A stretch of DNA of 64,000 bases from NCBI GenBank assembly GCA_048498555.1, contig JBEHXT010000005.1, positions 1 to 64,000 of the forward strand. Reading direction: 5' to 3'. This DNA is from Danxiaibacter sp048498555. Lineage in GTDB: Bacteria > Bacteroidota > Bacteroidia > Chitinophagales > Chitinophagaceae. The position numbers were made by a program, and so were the translations under genes. Below the pieces are notes generated by a model that was not told where the DNA came from, searched no databases, and worked only from the letters and a program-made list of their open reading frames with translations. This document shows positions 56,411 through 64,000 of the stretch, piece by piece (positions within the stretch are counted from its first letter, which is position 1; each line of letters starts with the position of its first letter).

Positions 56411-58225
56411 ATGACATCTGCAGAATTTCAGCAAATAGCACATAAAATTCCGGTTCAGCCGGGCATTTACAAATATTTTGATTCAAAGGGAGACCTTATA
56501 TACGTTGGTAAGGCGAAAAGCCTTCGGAAACGTGTAAGCTCATATTTTAATAAAACGTTCTCGGGTTATAAGACGCATGAACTGGTTCAGCGCGTTCATC
56601 ATATCGAGTTTACCATTGTAGGCTCTGAGCAGGATGCTTTCCTGCTGGAAAATTCCCTTATCAAACAATTTCAGCCGAAATACAATATCAATCTTAAGGA
56701 CGATAAATCTTATCCGTTTATCGTTATCAAAAAAGAGCCTTTTCCGCGAATCTTTCTTACAAGAAGAAAGATCAACGATGGCTCTGAATACCTGGGACCA
56801 TTTACTTCCGCAGGAAAAGTGCGTGAATTGCTAGGCTTCATCCGACAATTTATTCCGTTAAGGACCTGCAAGCTCAACCTGGCAAAGGAAGCCATACAAA
56901 GAGGCAAATTCAAAGTTTGCCTGGAGTATCATTTGGGAAATTGTAAAGGCCCGTGTGAAGGATTACAATCGGAACAAGATTATGCCGAAGCATTGCAAGA
57001 AGTTCGGCAAATGCTGAAGGGAAACTTGTCGCCTGTTTTTGAAAAACTGAAAGCGCAAATGCAGGAACATGCGATAAACCTTCAGTTTGAAAAAGCTGAA
57101 CAGGTAAGGAAAAAGATCGATTACCTGGAAAGCTACCAGGCTAAATCAATTATTGTAAGCAGGCATCTTGGAACACTGGATGTTTTCTCTATTCTGAAAG
57201 AAGATGAAACAGCCTATGTTAACTACCTGATGGTGGAGAATGGCACAATTGTACAAACGCATACTATTGAGCTGGAAACAAAGCTGGAAGAAACGGAGAA
57301 CGAAGTATTGGAGTTTGCGGTGGGCAACCTGCGCGAGACATTCAATAGCCTTGCCAGAGAAATTGTACTGCCATTTGAGATAGATTACCCGGAAGAAACG
57401 GTTACCGTTACAGTACCAAAAGGTGGTGATAAAAAGAAGCTGCTTGAGCTGTCTCAAAAGAATGTAAACTATTTTAAAGAAGAGCTACGCAAAAAGAAAA
57501 TACTGGCGCTGGAAGGCAAGAGCGATATGGAAAAGAAAAAGGTGCTTTACCAGTTACAGGATGCATTGCATCTTAGAGAAGCGCCTGTGCATATTGAGTG
57601 TTTTGATAACTCCAATTTTCAGGGAAGTTTTCCCGTATCGGCGATGGTTTGCTTTAGAGATGGCGTTCCGAGCAAAAAAGACTACAGGCATTACAATGTA
57701 AAGACGGTTGAAGGTATCAATGACTTTGCTACCATGAAGGAAGTTGTTTACCGTCGATACAGGCGCCTAAAAGAAGAAGAGACACCGCTTCCGCAACTGG
57801 TTATTATAGATGGAGGAAAAGGGCAACTGGGTGCGGCAATGGAAAGCATAAGAGAGCTTGACCTTGTGGGCCAGATGACCGTTGTAGGCCTGGCCAAGAA
57901 TGAAGAGGAAATATTTTTTCCGGGCGACCAGCAATCTATTAAGCTGCCCTGGGACAGCGAGAGCTTAAAGCTCGTGCGGAGGATCAGGGATGAAGTGCAC
58001 CGCTTTGGTATTACATTTCACCGTCAGAAACGATCAAAAGGCACTTTTGTGAACGAGCTGGAAAATATTAAGGGAATAGGCCAGCAAACAGCAACGCAAT
58101 TGCTGCAACATTTTAAATCAGTCGGTAATATAAAAACAAAATCCGCCGATGAAATAGCCCAGGTAATAGGCAAATCAAAAGCGGACCTTGTGGTGAATTA
58201 TTTTGCGGAAAAAAAGAAAAGCTAG
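56411..58225 (+). CDS. uvrC: Excinuclease ABC subunit C
   Basis: The 604-residue UvrC nuclease, which makes the two cuts around a DNA lesion in nucleotide excision repair. Order of domains: GIY-YIG nuclease (PGIYKYFDSKGDLIYVGKAK, about 17-36, active residues continuing to SLRKRVSSYF), UVR motif binding UvrB (INLQFEKAEQVRKKIDYLE near 220), RNase H-like nuclease (HIECFDNSNFQGSFPV and VIIDGGKGQLGAA), and C-terminal helix-hairpin-helix (LENIKGIGQQTATQLLQHF). Length and ATG start are standard. It is preceded by repeat DNA and stands alone. Confidence 0.97.
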   Translation: MTSAEFQQIAHKIPVQPGIYKYFDSKGDLIYVGKAKSLRKRVSSYFNKTFSGYKTHELVQRVHHIEFTIVGSEQDAFLLENSLIKQFQPKYNINLKDDKSYPFIVIKKEPFPRIFLTRRKINDGSEYLGPFTSAGKVRELLGFIRQFIPLRTCKLNLAKEAIQRGKFKVCLEYHLGNCKGPCEGLQSEQDYAEALQEVRQMLKGNLSPVFEKLKAQMQEHAINLQFEKAEQVRKKIDYLESYQAKSIIVSRHLGTLDVFSILKEDETAYVNYLMVENGTIVQTHTIELETKLEETENEVLEFAVGNLRETFNSLAREIVLPFEIDYPEETVTVTVPKGGDKKKLLELSQKNVNYFKEELRKKKILALEGKSDMEKKKVLYQLQDALHLREAPVHIECFDNSNFQGSFPVSAMVCFRDGVPSKKDYRHYNVKTVEGINDFATMKEVVYRRYRRLKEEETPLPQLVIIDGGKGQLGAAMESIRELDLVGQMTVVGLAKNEEEIFFPGDQQSIKLPWDSESLKLVRRIRDEVHRFGITFHRQKRSKGTFVNELENIKGIGQQTATQLLQHFKSVGNIKTKSADEIAQVIGKSKADLVVNYFAEKKKS

Positions 58226-58388
58226 CAATCTACTATGTCCGGTTTTAGATGCACGATGTATTTGCTAAAACCGGCTGCCTTAAAGTACGAAGTACGATTT
58301 ACGAAGTACTCAAACGCAACACGCTTATAAAAGTCGAGCCGACGCATATTTAAAAATTAACAACAGATAGCTTATAGCTGGCAGATAG
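58226..58388. repeat. GTACGAAG and GATAGCTTATAGC words
   Basis: GATGCACGATGTATTTGC and AAGTACGAAGTACGATTTAC (about 58249-58308) belong to the GTACGAT family. AACAGATAGCTTATAGCTGG runs into the stop of the metallopeptidase gene. Confidence 0.6.
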
Positions 58389-59075
58389 CTAATTCCTGTT
58401 TCTGTTTCCCATGAAAATGAAGATATACTGAATGAGCGTAACAATGCTGGCCAAAGCGGCTACAACATAGGTCATCGCAGCCCATTTCAAGGCATCTTTT
58501 GCTTTATCATGCTCCTGGCCGCGGGTTATACTGGTAGTATTCAACCAAACCAACGCCCTGTTGCTGGCATCAAATTCCACCGGTAACGTAATCAGCGAGA
58601 AAATGGTCGTCATCGCAAAAAGGATAATTCCTATTAGTAACAACCCAGGAAACACCTTGATCATCAAAATACCGCCCAGCAAAACCCATTGCACAATATT
58701 GCTGCTAAACTGAACAACAGGCACCAGTTTACTGCGCATTGTCAGCCACCTGTAAGCAGTTGCGTGCTGAACGGCATGCCCACACTCATGGGCAGCCACT
58801 GCCGCAGCAGAAATACTACTTCCCTGGTAAACTTCAGGGCTTAAATTAACGGTCTTGTCGAGGGGGTTATAATGGTCCGTAAGATGTCCCTCTACCGAGG
58901 TCACTGTTACGTCATAAATGTTGTTGTCACGAAGCATTTTTTCGGCCACCTGCCGCCCCGTTAAACCACTCGAAAGTGGCTCCTGGCTGTAGTGCGCAAA
59001 CTTGCTTTTGAGCACCATCGAAACCAGCATACTAATACCCACAAAAAGAATGGAAACAAGGAAAATTGAGTTCAT
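58389..59075 (-). CDS. YugP-family membrane zinc metallopeptidase
   Basis: A 228-residue membrane protein with the zinc-binding HExxH motif HECGH (His96, Glu97, His100). Hydrophobic helices lie at about 3-22, 125-150, 152-170 and 205-222. The GLTGRQVAEKML and NPLDKTVNLSPEVYQGSS blocks are typical of the YugP/Zn-metallopeptidase 2 family, whose substrates are unknown. A membrane-protein or envelope quality-control role has been suggested only by analogy. ATG at 59075. It is divergent from radA across a 452-bp spacer. Confidence 0.9.
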   Translation of the reverse strand: MNSIFLVSILFVGISMLVSMVLKSKFAHYSQEPLSSGLTGRQVAEKMLRDNNIYDVTVTSVEGHLTDHYNPLDKTVNLSPEVYQGSSISAAAVAAHECGHAVQHATAYRWLTMRSKLVPVVQFSSNIVQWVLLGGILMIKVFPGLLLIGIILFAMTTIFSLITLPVEFDASNRALVWLNTTSITRGQEHDKAKDALKWAAMTYVVAALASIVTLIQYIFIFMGNRNRN

Positions 59076-59233
59076 TTTTTCTTATTTAAAAGATAGTCCA
59101 CAAATAGTTAACCAACTAATAAACAATGACTTAATGTACGTTATTTACCCCCAAATGGGTCATAATGACATAATAAAATTATGAAATATCACAGTTTGGG
59201 CAAAATGGCAGTATTATCGGGCTATTTAGGGGG

Positions 59234-59268
59234 TTGAAAGTTATCAACAAGGGTAAAAATTAATTTTG
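59234..59268 (+). promoter_or_regulatory. Promoter of the candidate small RNA
   Basis: TTG at 59234-59236, 24-bp spacer and an exact -7 box TAATTTTG at 59261-59268. The spacer is slightly longer than usual. The start site would be near 59274. Confidence 0.4.
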
Positions 59269-59273
59269 AAATG

Positions 59274-59352
59274 TGCCTCATTATTGTAATTTAGTGGCAG
59301 AATTTAATGGGTTAGTAAGTAAAAGGTCGGTAGCCATACCGGCCTTTTTACT
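59274..59352 (+). ncRNA. Candidate ~80-nt small RNA
   Basis: A promoter-like element and a strong terminator enclose about 80 bases with no reading frame, in a spacer where no neighbouring gene would need a terminator: the gene on the left runs away on the minus strand and radA starts 175 bp downstream. The 45 bases before the terminator hairpin are AT-rich and include GTGGCAG. No known RNA family is recognised. Existence as a transcript is inference. Confidence 0.35.
59318..59352 (+). terminator. Orphan rho-independent terminator
   Basis: AGTAAAAGGTCGGTA pairs with TACCGGCCTTTTTACT (one T-G pair and one unpaired A) around GCCA, with the T run inside the 3-prime arm. Confidence 0.8.
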
Positions 59353-59527
59353 GTCCGGAAGTTCCCATTGCAAATGCCTTGTAATCCTTCAACATACATC
59401 AACAGTTTTCAATAATTCTATAAACATATCTCATTACGTTATTGTTCTTATTTACCGTATAATCTCAATAAAAAGCCGGTGATTTTTTGCTTAAATTTTC
59501 AACGCATAACTCTTCTATCTTTACCGC

Positions 59528-60901
59528 ATGAGCAAAGTAAAAAAAGCCTTCTTTTGTAGCAACTGCGGATATGAAAGTCCCAAGTGGCTTGGTAAGTGCC
59601 CATCATGCAATCAATGGAACACATTTGTAGAAGAAGTGCTGGAAAAAAATAACGGTAAGGCTTCAAGCGAATGGAAAGAATATAGTACCAATCCAACCAA
59701 ACCCAGGATAGTTTCACTAAATGATATTACAACCACCGAAGAAAAACGAGTGGTAACCGGAGATGCTGAATTAAACCGCGTGCTAGGCGGCGGTATAGTT
59801 CCAGGAAGCATTGTATTAGTAGGCGGCGAGCCCGGCATTGGCAAGAGTACATTGTTTTTGCAAAACGCATTGCAATTAAAAAATGTAACTACGCTCTATG
59901 TAAGCGGAGAAGAAAGCGAGCATCAGATTAAGATGCGTGCTGACAGATTAAGAATTCAAAACGAAAATTTTTATCTGCTCACCGAAGCACAAACAAATAT
60001 CATCTTCAAGGAAATAAAAAAACTCAAACCGGATCTTGTCATCATTGACTCTATACAAACATTACAATCAGAGTTTATAGAATCATCGCCCGGTAGCGTT
60101 TCGCAAATAAGAGAATGCGCTGCGGAATTGCAACGCTTCGCTAAGGAAACAAACACTCCTGTGTTCTTAATCGGCCATATTACGAAAGACGGCAGCATTG
60201 CCGGCCCCAAGATTCTCGAGCACATGGTTGATACGGTTCTTCAGTTTGAGGGCGACAGGCACTACACCTACAGAATACTCCGTACATTAAAAAACCGTTT
60301 TGGAAGCACATCGGAACTTGGTATTTATGAAATGACGGGCGATGGAATGCGGCCGGTTTTAAATCCATCTGAAATTTTGCTTACTCAAAAGGAAGAACAG
60401 CTCAGCGGATGCGCCATTGCGGCAACGATGGAAGGCTTACGGCCTTTGTTGATAGAGATTCAGGCGCTCGTTACCCAAAGCGTTTATGGAACACCGCAGC
60501 GTACCGTAAATGGATTTGATCTGCGCAGGTTGCAACTGCTGCTTGCAGTGTTGGAAAAAAGAGGCGGGTTTCATTTCGGGATGAAAGATGTGTTTTTAAA
60601 TATTGCCGGCGGTATTAAAGTTGAGGACCCCAGCATTGACCTCGCTGTTATTTGTGCGTTGCTTTCTTCGTATGAAGATGTTCCGGTTCCTTCGCATATT
60701 TGCTTTGCAGGGGAAGTGGGCCTTAATGGAGAGATCAGGGCCGTAAACCGCGTAGAACAACGCATTGCAGAAGCGGAGAAACTCGGCTTTGAAAAGATTA
60801 TTGTATCACGGTACAACAAAAAAGGTTTGGACTATTCCAAGTTCAAAATTGAAGTGCTGGCGCTGGGCCGCGTGGACGAGGTGTATAGGTATTTGTTTTA
60901 G
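59528..60901 (+). CDS. radA: DNA repair protein RadA
   Basis: The 457-residue RadA helicase-like ATPase, which helps process recombination intermediates. A C4 zinc finger opens it (Cys10, Cys13, Cys24, Cys27). The RecA-like core has Walker A GGEPGIGKST (Lys106), Walker B DLVIIDSIQT and the RadA-specific KNRFG motif. The C-terminal Lon-like domain has GGIKVEDPSIDLAV and GEVGLNGEIRAV. Length normal, ATG start at 59528. It is followed by a hairpin-forming repeat and then comF. Confidence 0.97.
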   Translation: MSKVKKAFFCSNCGYESPKWLGKCPSCNQWNTFVEEVLEKNNGKASSEWKEYSTNPTKPRIVSLNDITTTEEKRVVTGDAELNRVLGGGIVPGSIVLVGGEPGIGKSTLFLQNALQLKNVTTLYVSGEESEHQIKMRADRLRIQNENFYLLTEAQTNIIFKEIKKLKPDLVIIDSIQTLQSEFIESSPGSVSQIRECAAELQRFAKETNTPVFLIGHITKDGSIAGPKILEHMVDTVLQFEGDRHYTYRILRTLKNRFGSTSELGIYEMTGDGMRPVLNPSEILLTQKEEQLSGCAIAATMEGLRPLLIEIQALVTQSVYGTPQRTVNGFDLRRLQLLLAVLEKRGGFHFGMKDVFLNIAGGIKVEDPSIDLAVICALLSSYEDVPVPSHICFAGEVGLNGEIRAVNRVEQRIAEAEKLGFEKIIVSRYNKKGLDYSKFKIEVLALGRVDEVYRYLF

Positions 60902-60916
60902 GGAGAAAATACTTAG

Positions 60917-60945
60917 TCGTGAATGGTCAATGGTGAACAGTGGAA
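60917..60945. repeat. TCACCAT-family repeat after radA
   Basis: GTCGTGAATGGTCAATGGTG begins 16 bases after the stop and runs into the left arm of the hairpin. Confidence 0.6.
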
Positions 60946-60978
60946 GGTACGTATTAAAAAGCCGTACCTTCCACTGTT
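60936..60978. terminator. Perfect 16-bp hairpin between radA and comF
   Basis: AACAGTGGAAGGTACG (60936-60951) and its complement at 60963-60978 enclose an 11-base AT-rich loop. There is no long T run, so termination would be imperfect. Confidence 0.55.
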
Positions 60979-61016
60979 ATTAAATATTGACAGCTGATAA
61001 ATTTCAACCCAATCCC

Positions 61017-61703
61017 ATGCGCTTAATTAACAACTTACTGCATTTGTTCTTTCCGCATATTTGCGAAGGTTGCGGAACTGATGAATTAAATGAAAGCAGC
61101 CTCCTGTGTGCCAAATGTTTTACCCATCTTCCGGAAACAGGCTTTACGGGTACCAAAGGCAACCTTGTTGAAAAAACATTTTACGGCAGGATAAAAATCG
61201 AACATGCAACGAGCGCATTTTATTTCACGAAAGATTCGTTGATACAACGAATGATGATTCAACTCAAATACAAGAGCAACAAACAAGCCGGCCATTATCT
61301 TGGCAAGCTGCTGGGAATGCAGTTGCAGCGTTGCCCTGACTATGATGATATTGATTTAATTGTGCCGCTTCCACTCAATCCCAAAAAACAAAAAAAACGG
61401 GGTTATAACCAGGCAGAAGAAATTGCAAAAGGCATTTCCATTGTTTGGCAAAAACCGGTTATTACAAATATGGCTTACAGGCAGTTTTTTACGGAAACGC
61501 AAACGCACAAAAACAGAGTGAGTCGCTGGCAAACTATGGATGGCGTTTTTGCTGTTAAGAACGAACAACAACTAACCGGCAAGCATATACTGCTGATAGA
61601 TGATGTTATCACCACCGGAGCAACATTAGAAGCGTGTGGAAAGGCACTTTTAAATGTGTCCGGAACAAGGCTGAGCATCGCATCAGTGGCTTATACAATT
61701 TAA
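61017..61703 (+). CDS. ComF-family phosphoribosyltransferase-like protein
   Basis: A 228-residue ComF family protein, linked to DNA uptake and recombination in transformable bacteria. An N-terminal zinc-finger-like cluster (HICEGCG and LLCAKC) is followed by a phosphoribosyltransferase fold with PLPLNPKKQKKRGYNQAE and the PRPP loop HILLIDDVITTGATLEAC. The ATG at 61017 fits the family start (MRLINNLLHLFFPHIC); a TTG at 60987 is less likely. It follows radA, which has a related role. Confidence 0.9.
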   Translation: MRLINNLLHLFFPHICEGCGTDELNESSLLCAKCFTHLPETGFTGTKGNLVEKTFYGRIKIEHATSAFYFTKDSLIQRMMIQLKYKSNKQAGHYLGKLLGMQLQRCPDYDDIDLIVPLPLNPKKQKKRGYNQAEEIAKGISIVWQKPVITNMAYRQFFTETQTHKNRVSRWQTMDGVFAVKNEQQLTGKHILLIDDVITTGATLEACGKALLNVSGTRLSIASVAYTI

Positions 61704-61892
61704 GTTTCCGTTATCATTTCCTCGTATACTGCAAAAACACCAGCGACCGCCACATTAAAAGTCCTGAGCCAGTATGCGGAAGGCAACCTTAACCAAAACA
61801 AATCCGTACATCTACATCGTAGACAAAAAACAGTCTCTTTTTTATATATTTTTACAAGGATAATTTTTTATTGCTAACTATAAAAAGCGTTT

Positions 61893-62462
61893 ATGAAATA
61901 TTTACTGTTAATAGCAATTGCAGTTATTGCCTGCACGGCAGCATACAGCAAAACAAAAACTAAGAAAAAAACTCCTGCTACAAGTGCGTCAAAAAACATC
62001 TATGATTTTAAGATCGCGAGCCTGGACGGCGGGGTAATTGATTTTTCAAAGTATAAGGGCAAAAAGATCCTGATCGTTAACACCGCTTCAAAATGCGGCT
62101 TTACTCCTCAATATGAAGGGTTGGAAAAATTATATGAGTCACATAAAGACAAACTGGTGATCGTTGGTTTTCCTTCAGACAACTTCGGCGGTCAGGAATA
62201 CCAGGATAACAATGAAATAAAAGAATTCTGCAAGAAAAACTATGGCGTAACATTCCCGCTTACTACACGTGTTGATGTGAAAGGGGATAAAACAACACCA
62301 GTCTACAGCTATCTGTGCAACAAAAGCGAAAATGGCGTTTTAGATGCTACCATCAGTTGGAACTTTAATAAATTCATCATTGATGAAAATGGTAAACTGC
62401 TGGCTCACTTCGACAGTAAGGTTAAACCAGACGATCCTGAATTGTTGAAATATCTTAATTAG
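61893..62462 (+). CDS. Exported glutathione peroxidase-like thiol peroxidase
   Basis: A 189-residue thioredoxin-fold peroxidase that would reduce peroxides outside the cytoplasm. The catalytic tetrad is Cys68 (SKCGFTPQY), Gln in DNFGGQEY, and Trp-Asn in ISWNFNKF. It uses cysteine, not selenocysteine. The N-terminal hydrophobic segment ends VIACTAAYSK, which may be a lipobox (Cys14) or a plain signal peptide; a lysine-rich linker (TKTKKKTPATSAS) follows. Bacterial members usually take electrons from thioredoxin rather than glutathione. ATG start; the TAG stop opens a TCACCAT-family repeat. Confidence 0.93.
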   Translation: MKYLLLIAIAVIACTAAYSKTKTKKKTPATSASKNIYDFKIASLDGGVIDFSKYKGKKILIVNTASKCGFTPQYEGLEKLYESHKDKLVIVGFPSDNFGGQEYQDNNEIKEFCKKNYGVTFPLTTRVDVKGDKTTPVYSYLCNKSENGVLDATISWNFNKFIIDENGKLLAHFDSKVKPDDPELLKYLN

Positions 62463-62640
62463 TGAATGGTCAATGGTGAATAGTGAAAGGTGCGACATCT
62501 TCATTATCTAAAAGATTTCATTTTAATAGCAGCCTGGATCAGATACTAACTCTGGGAAAATCAGAGATCTTCATATCAAACATCAGGCATTTAGCTTTTA
62601 GATCTTTCAATCAGAGATCAAATAACTTCGTTTATTTGCA
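62460..62640. repeat. TCACCAT- then CAGAGATCAGG-family repeats before holB
   Basis: TAGTGAATGGTCAATGGTGA with the GTGAAAGGTGCGAC tail starts in the stop codon of the peroxidase gene. AAATCAGAGATCTTC, CAAACATCAGGCA and TCAATCAGAGATCA follow at 62558-62625. Confidence 0.7.
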
Positions 62641-62662
62641 GGCAAAAGAGGATATCAGGCGT

Positions 62663-63883
62663 ATGCTATTTAAAAACGTTGTAGGGCAGCAGGAAACGAA
62701 ATTGCATTTGGTGGAAATGGTTAATCAAAACAGGTTAAGCCATGCATTATTGTTCCTGGGAAAAGAAGGAAGTGGCGCGTTGCCGCTGGCTCTTGCGTTT
62801 TCCAATTATATCAGCCTTAATCCCGGAGCCGCAAAAAACGAAGTTGCTGCAGGGCCCTCTTTATTTGGCGAAGAACCTGCAAGCGCGCCGGCCGTTCCGT
62901 CAACACCTGATGAAGCGGATGCGTGGATGCAGCAACAACCCGCTTATTCAAAAGCATCGGGCCTGATTCACCCTGATATACATTTCTCTTATCCTGCAAT
63001 TCCCAAAAAAAGTGGAGATAAACCCGTTAGCACGGACTATATCACCGAATGGCGGGAATTTACCAGGCAAACTCCTTACGGCAATGCCTTTGACTGGCTG
63101 CAGTTTATTGGAGCCGAAAACAAGCAGGGAAATATCACAGCTGAAGAATGTAACGAAATTATCAGGAAACTGAGCTTGAAAAGCTTTGAAAGCGAATACA
63201 AAATACTGGTGATGTGGATGCCTGAATACCTTGGAAAAGAAGGTAACAAACTATTAAAACTAATAGAGGAGCCTCCACCGAACACCTTGTTTGTTTTGGT
63301 TGCGGAAAATGAAGAGCAAATTCTGGCTACGATATTAAGCCGTTGCCAGCTTGTAAAAATTCCGCTACCGGACACGAACGACATTTCGCACGCTTTGGTT
63401 ACTGACTATAATATTGCACCCGACAGCGCCCGGCAGATCGCCGGCATTGCAGAAGGCAATTTCAGGGATGCCCTGCAACTGACGCAGCATGCGGAGGAGG
63501 ATTGGCAAGGCTTATTAAGAGACTGGCTGAATGCGACGCTAAAAGGCGGCCCGGTGGCACAGGTGAAATGGATTGAGGATGTGAACAAACTGGGACGCGA
63601 AAAACAAAAACAATTCCTGAGATATTTTAATCATCTGCTTGAGCAAAGCATCAGAATCAGGGTGATGGGGCCGGATAAAATACAGCTTCCCGAAAAAGAG
63701 AAAGATTTTGCCCAGCGGTTGAATAAAATAGCCTCAGTTAGCCAGCAACAGGTGATGATTGAAGAGTTAGACAAGGCTGCATATTACATTGAAAGAAATG
63801 CTAATGGAAAGATGTTATTTCATGCGTTAACCATTAAACTTTACCATATAATTCAGGATAAAGCACTAATTTTGGTCGATTAG
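62663..63883 (+). CDS. holB: DNA polymerase III delta-prime subunit
   Basis: A 406-residue AAA+ clamp-loader subunit. It starts MLFKNVVGQQETK, the usual N terminus. The P-loop is degenerate, GKEGSGALPLA, without the lysine, as expected for the non-ATP-hydrolysing delta-prime. The arginine-finger SRC motif (ILSRCQ) is intact. The second domain contains HPDIHFSYPAIP and WMPEYLGKEGNKLLKLIEEPP (LLKLIEEPPPNTLFVLV). The four zinc-binding cysteines of the E. coli protein are absent. ATG at 62663 was chosen; a farther upstream ATG or GTG would translate repeat DNA. Confidence 0.92.
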   Translation: MLFKNVVGQQETKLHLVEMVNQNRLSHALLFLGKEGSGALPLALAFSNYISLNPGAAKNEVAAGPSLFGEEPASAPAVPSTPDEADAWMQQQPAYSKASGLIHPDIHFSYPAIPKKSGDKPVSTDYITEWREFTRQTPYGNAFDWLQFIGAENKQGNITAEECNEIIRKLSLKSFESEYKILVMWMPEYLGKEGNKLLKLIEEPPPNTLFVLVAENEEQILATILSRCQLVKIPLPDTNDISHALVTDYNIAPDSARQIAGIAEGNFRDALQLTQHAEEDWQGLLRDWLNATLKGGPVAQVKWIEDVNKLGREKQKQFLRYFNHLLEQSIRIRVMGPDKIQLPEKEKDFAQRLNKIASVSQQQVMIEELDKAAYYIERNANGKMLFHALTIKLYHIIQDKALILVD

Positions 63884-64000
63884 GGTAGCTCTGCTCATTA
63901 TAAAAAGCAGTGTTTCCCAGTTTGTGTGAGGTGTTAGAAAAAGTGAATTGTGCAAGGCCCCGGCCGTCAAAAATATCTTGACCGCACTGTTGAACTGCGA
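63884..64000. other. Right-edge spacer
   Basis: Nothing recognised in the last 117 bases; no reading frame or hairpin stands out. Confidence 0.4.

Larger units (their letters stand above)
59076..59527. other. 452-bp spacer between divergent genes with an orphan transcription unit
   Basis: No protein gene is supported. The spacer contains a promoter-like pair (59234-59268) and a strong terminator (59318-59352), described as a candidate small RNA. Unlike most spacers it has no repeat-word runs. Confidence 0.5.

Overview
The window reads as chromosome of a Bacteroidota bacterium, most likely of the family Chitinophagaceae or a near relative. Evidence is the SusC/SusD pair, GldH and BatD, many lipoproteins with Bacteroidota-style signal peptides, ECF sigma factor beside a membrane-anchored barrel protein, TAnnTTTG promoter boxes, and moderate-to-low GC. 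No rRNA, tRNA, CRISPR array, insertion sequence or prophage was found. About 40 protein genes are supported; nearly all look intact.

Layout. 1-3.1 kb: a DPP-IV peptidase and an ElaA acetyltransferase. 3.3-11.1 kb: a sugar-catabolic block made of a Tat-exported Gfo/Idh/MocA oxidoreductase, a GH92 mannosidase, a LacI-type regulator, a Tat-exported TIM-barrel isomerase and a tandem DUF1080 protein. Two near-identical LacI-type operators sit before the oxidoreductase and in the regulator/isomerase promoter, so these genes are probably one regulon. 11.4-21 kb: a DUF4836 lipoprotein, a GH3/beta-lactamase fusion, MutL, PBP4 (DacB) and a ureohydrolase-fold protein with eroded metal ligands. 21.2-28.6 kb: a putative operon of two lipoproteins of the vanadium-haloperoxidase/PAP2 superfamily, an outer-membrane barrel and a FecA-like TonB receptor. 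This is the best candidate for an undescribed system. 28.6-31.2 kb: trehalase converging on a PfkB sugar kinase. 31.7-38.2 kb: YicC, GldH, a two-component system, a lone BatD and a GyrI-like protein.

38.4-50.8 kb, all on the minus strand: a TIM-barrel isomerase lipoprotein, SusC, SusD, and two paralogous 1,100-residue FG-GAP/UnbV lipoproteins, each with seven calcium-loop repeats on either side of the UnbV domain. 51-53.5 kb: a TonB receptor whose core promoter is bracketed by an inverted operator, suggestive of metal control. 53.6-64 kb: ECF sigma factor with its hybrid membrane/barrel partner, a small lipoprotein, UvrC, a YugP-type metallopeptidase, RadA, ComF, glutathione peroxidase and DNA polymerase III delta-prime. 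An orphan promoter plus terminator between YugP and RadA may be an 80-nt small RNA.

The most unusual genome-scale signal is between the genes. Almost every longer spacer is filled with short degenerate words from a handful of families (such as TCACCAT, TCAATTG, TGCGAAT, GTACGAT, CAGAGATCAGG, CCACAGAGG, GTCAAAAGTAA). Many begin at or overlap a stop codon and are arranged as inverted pairs between convergent genes, so they appear to act as, or be evolving into, transcription terminators.
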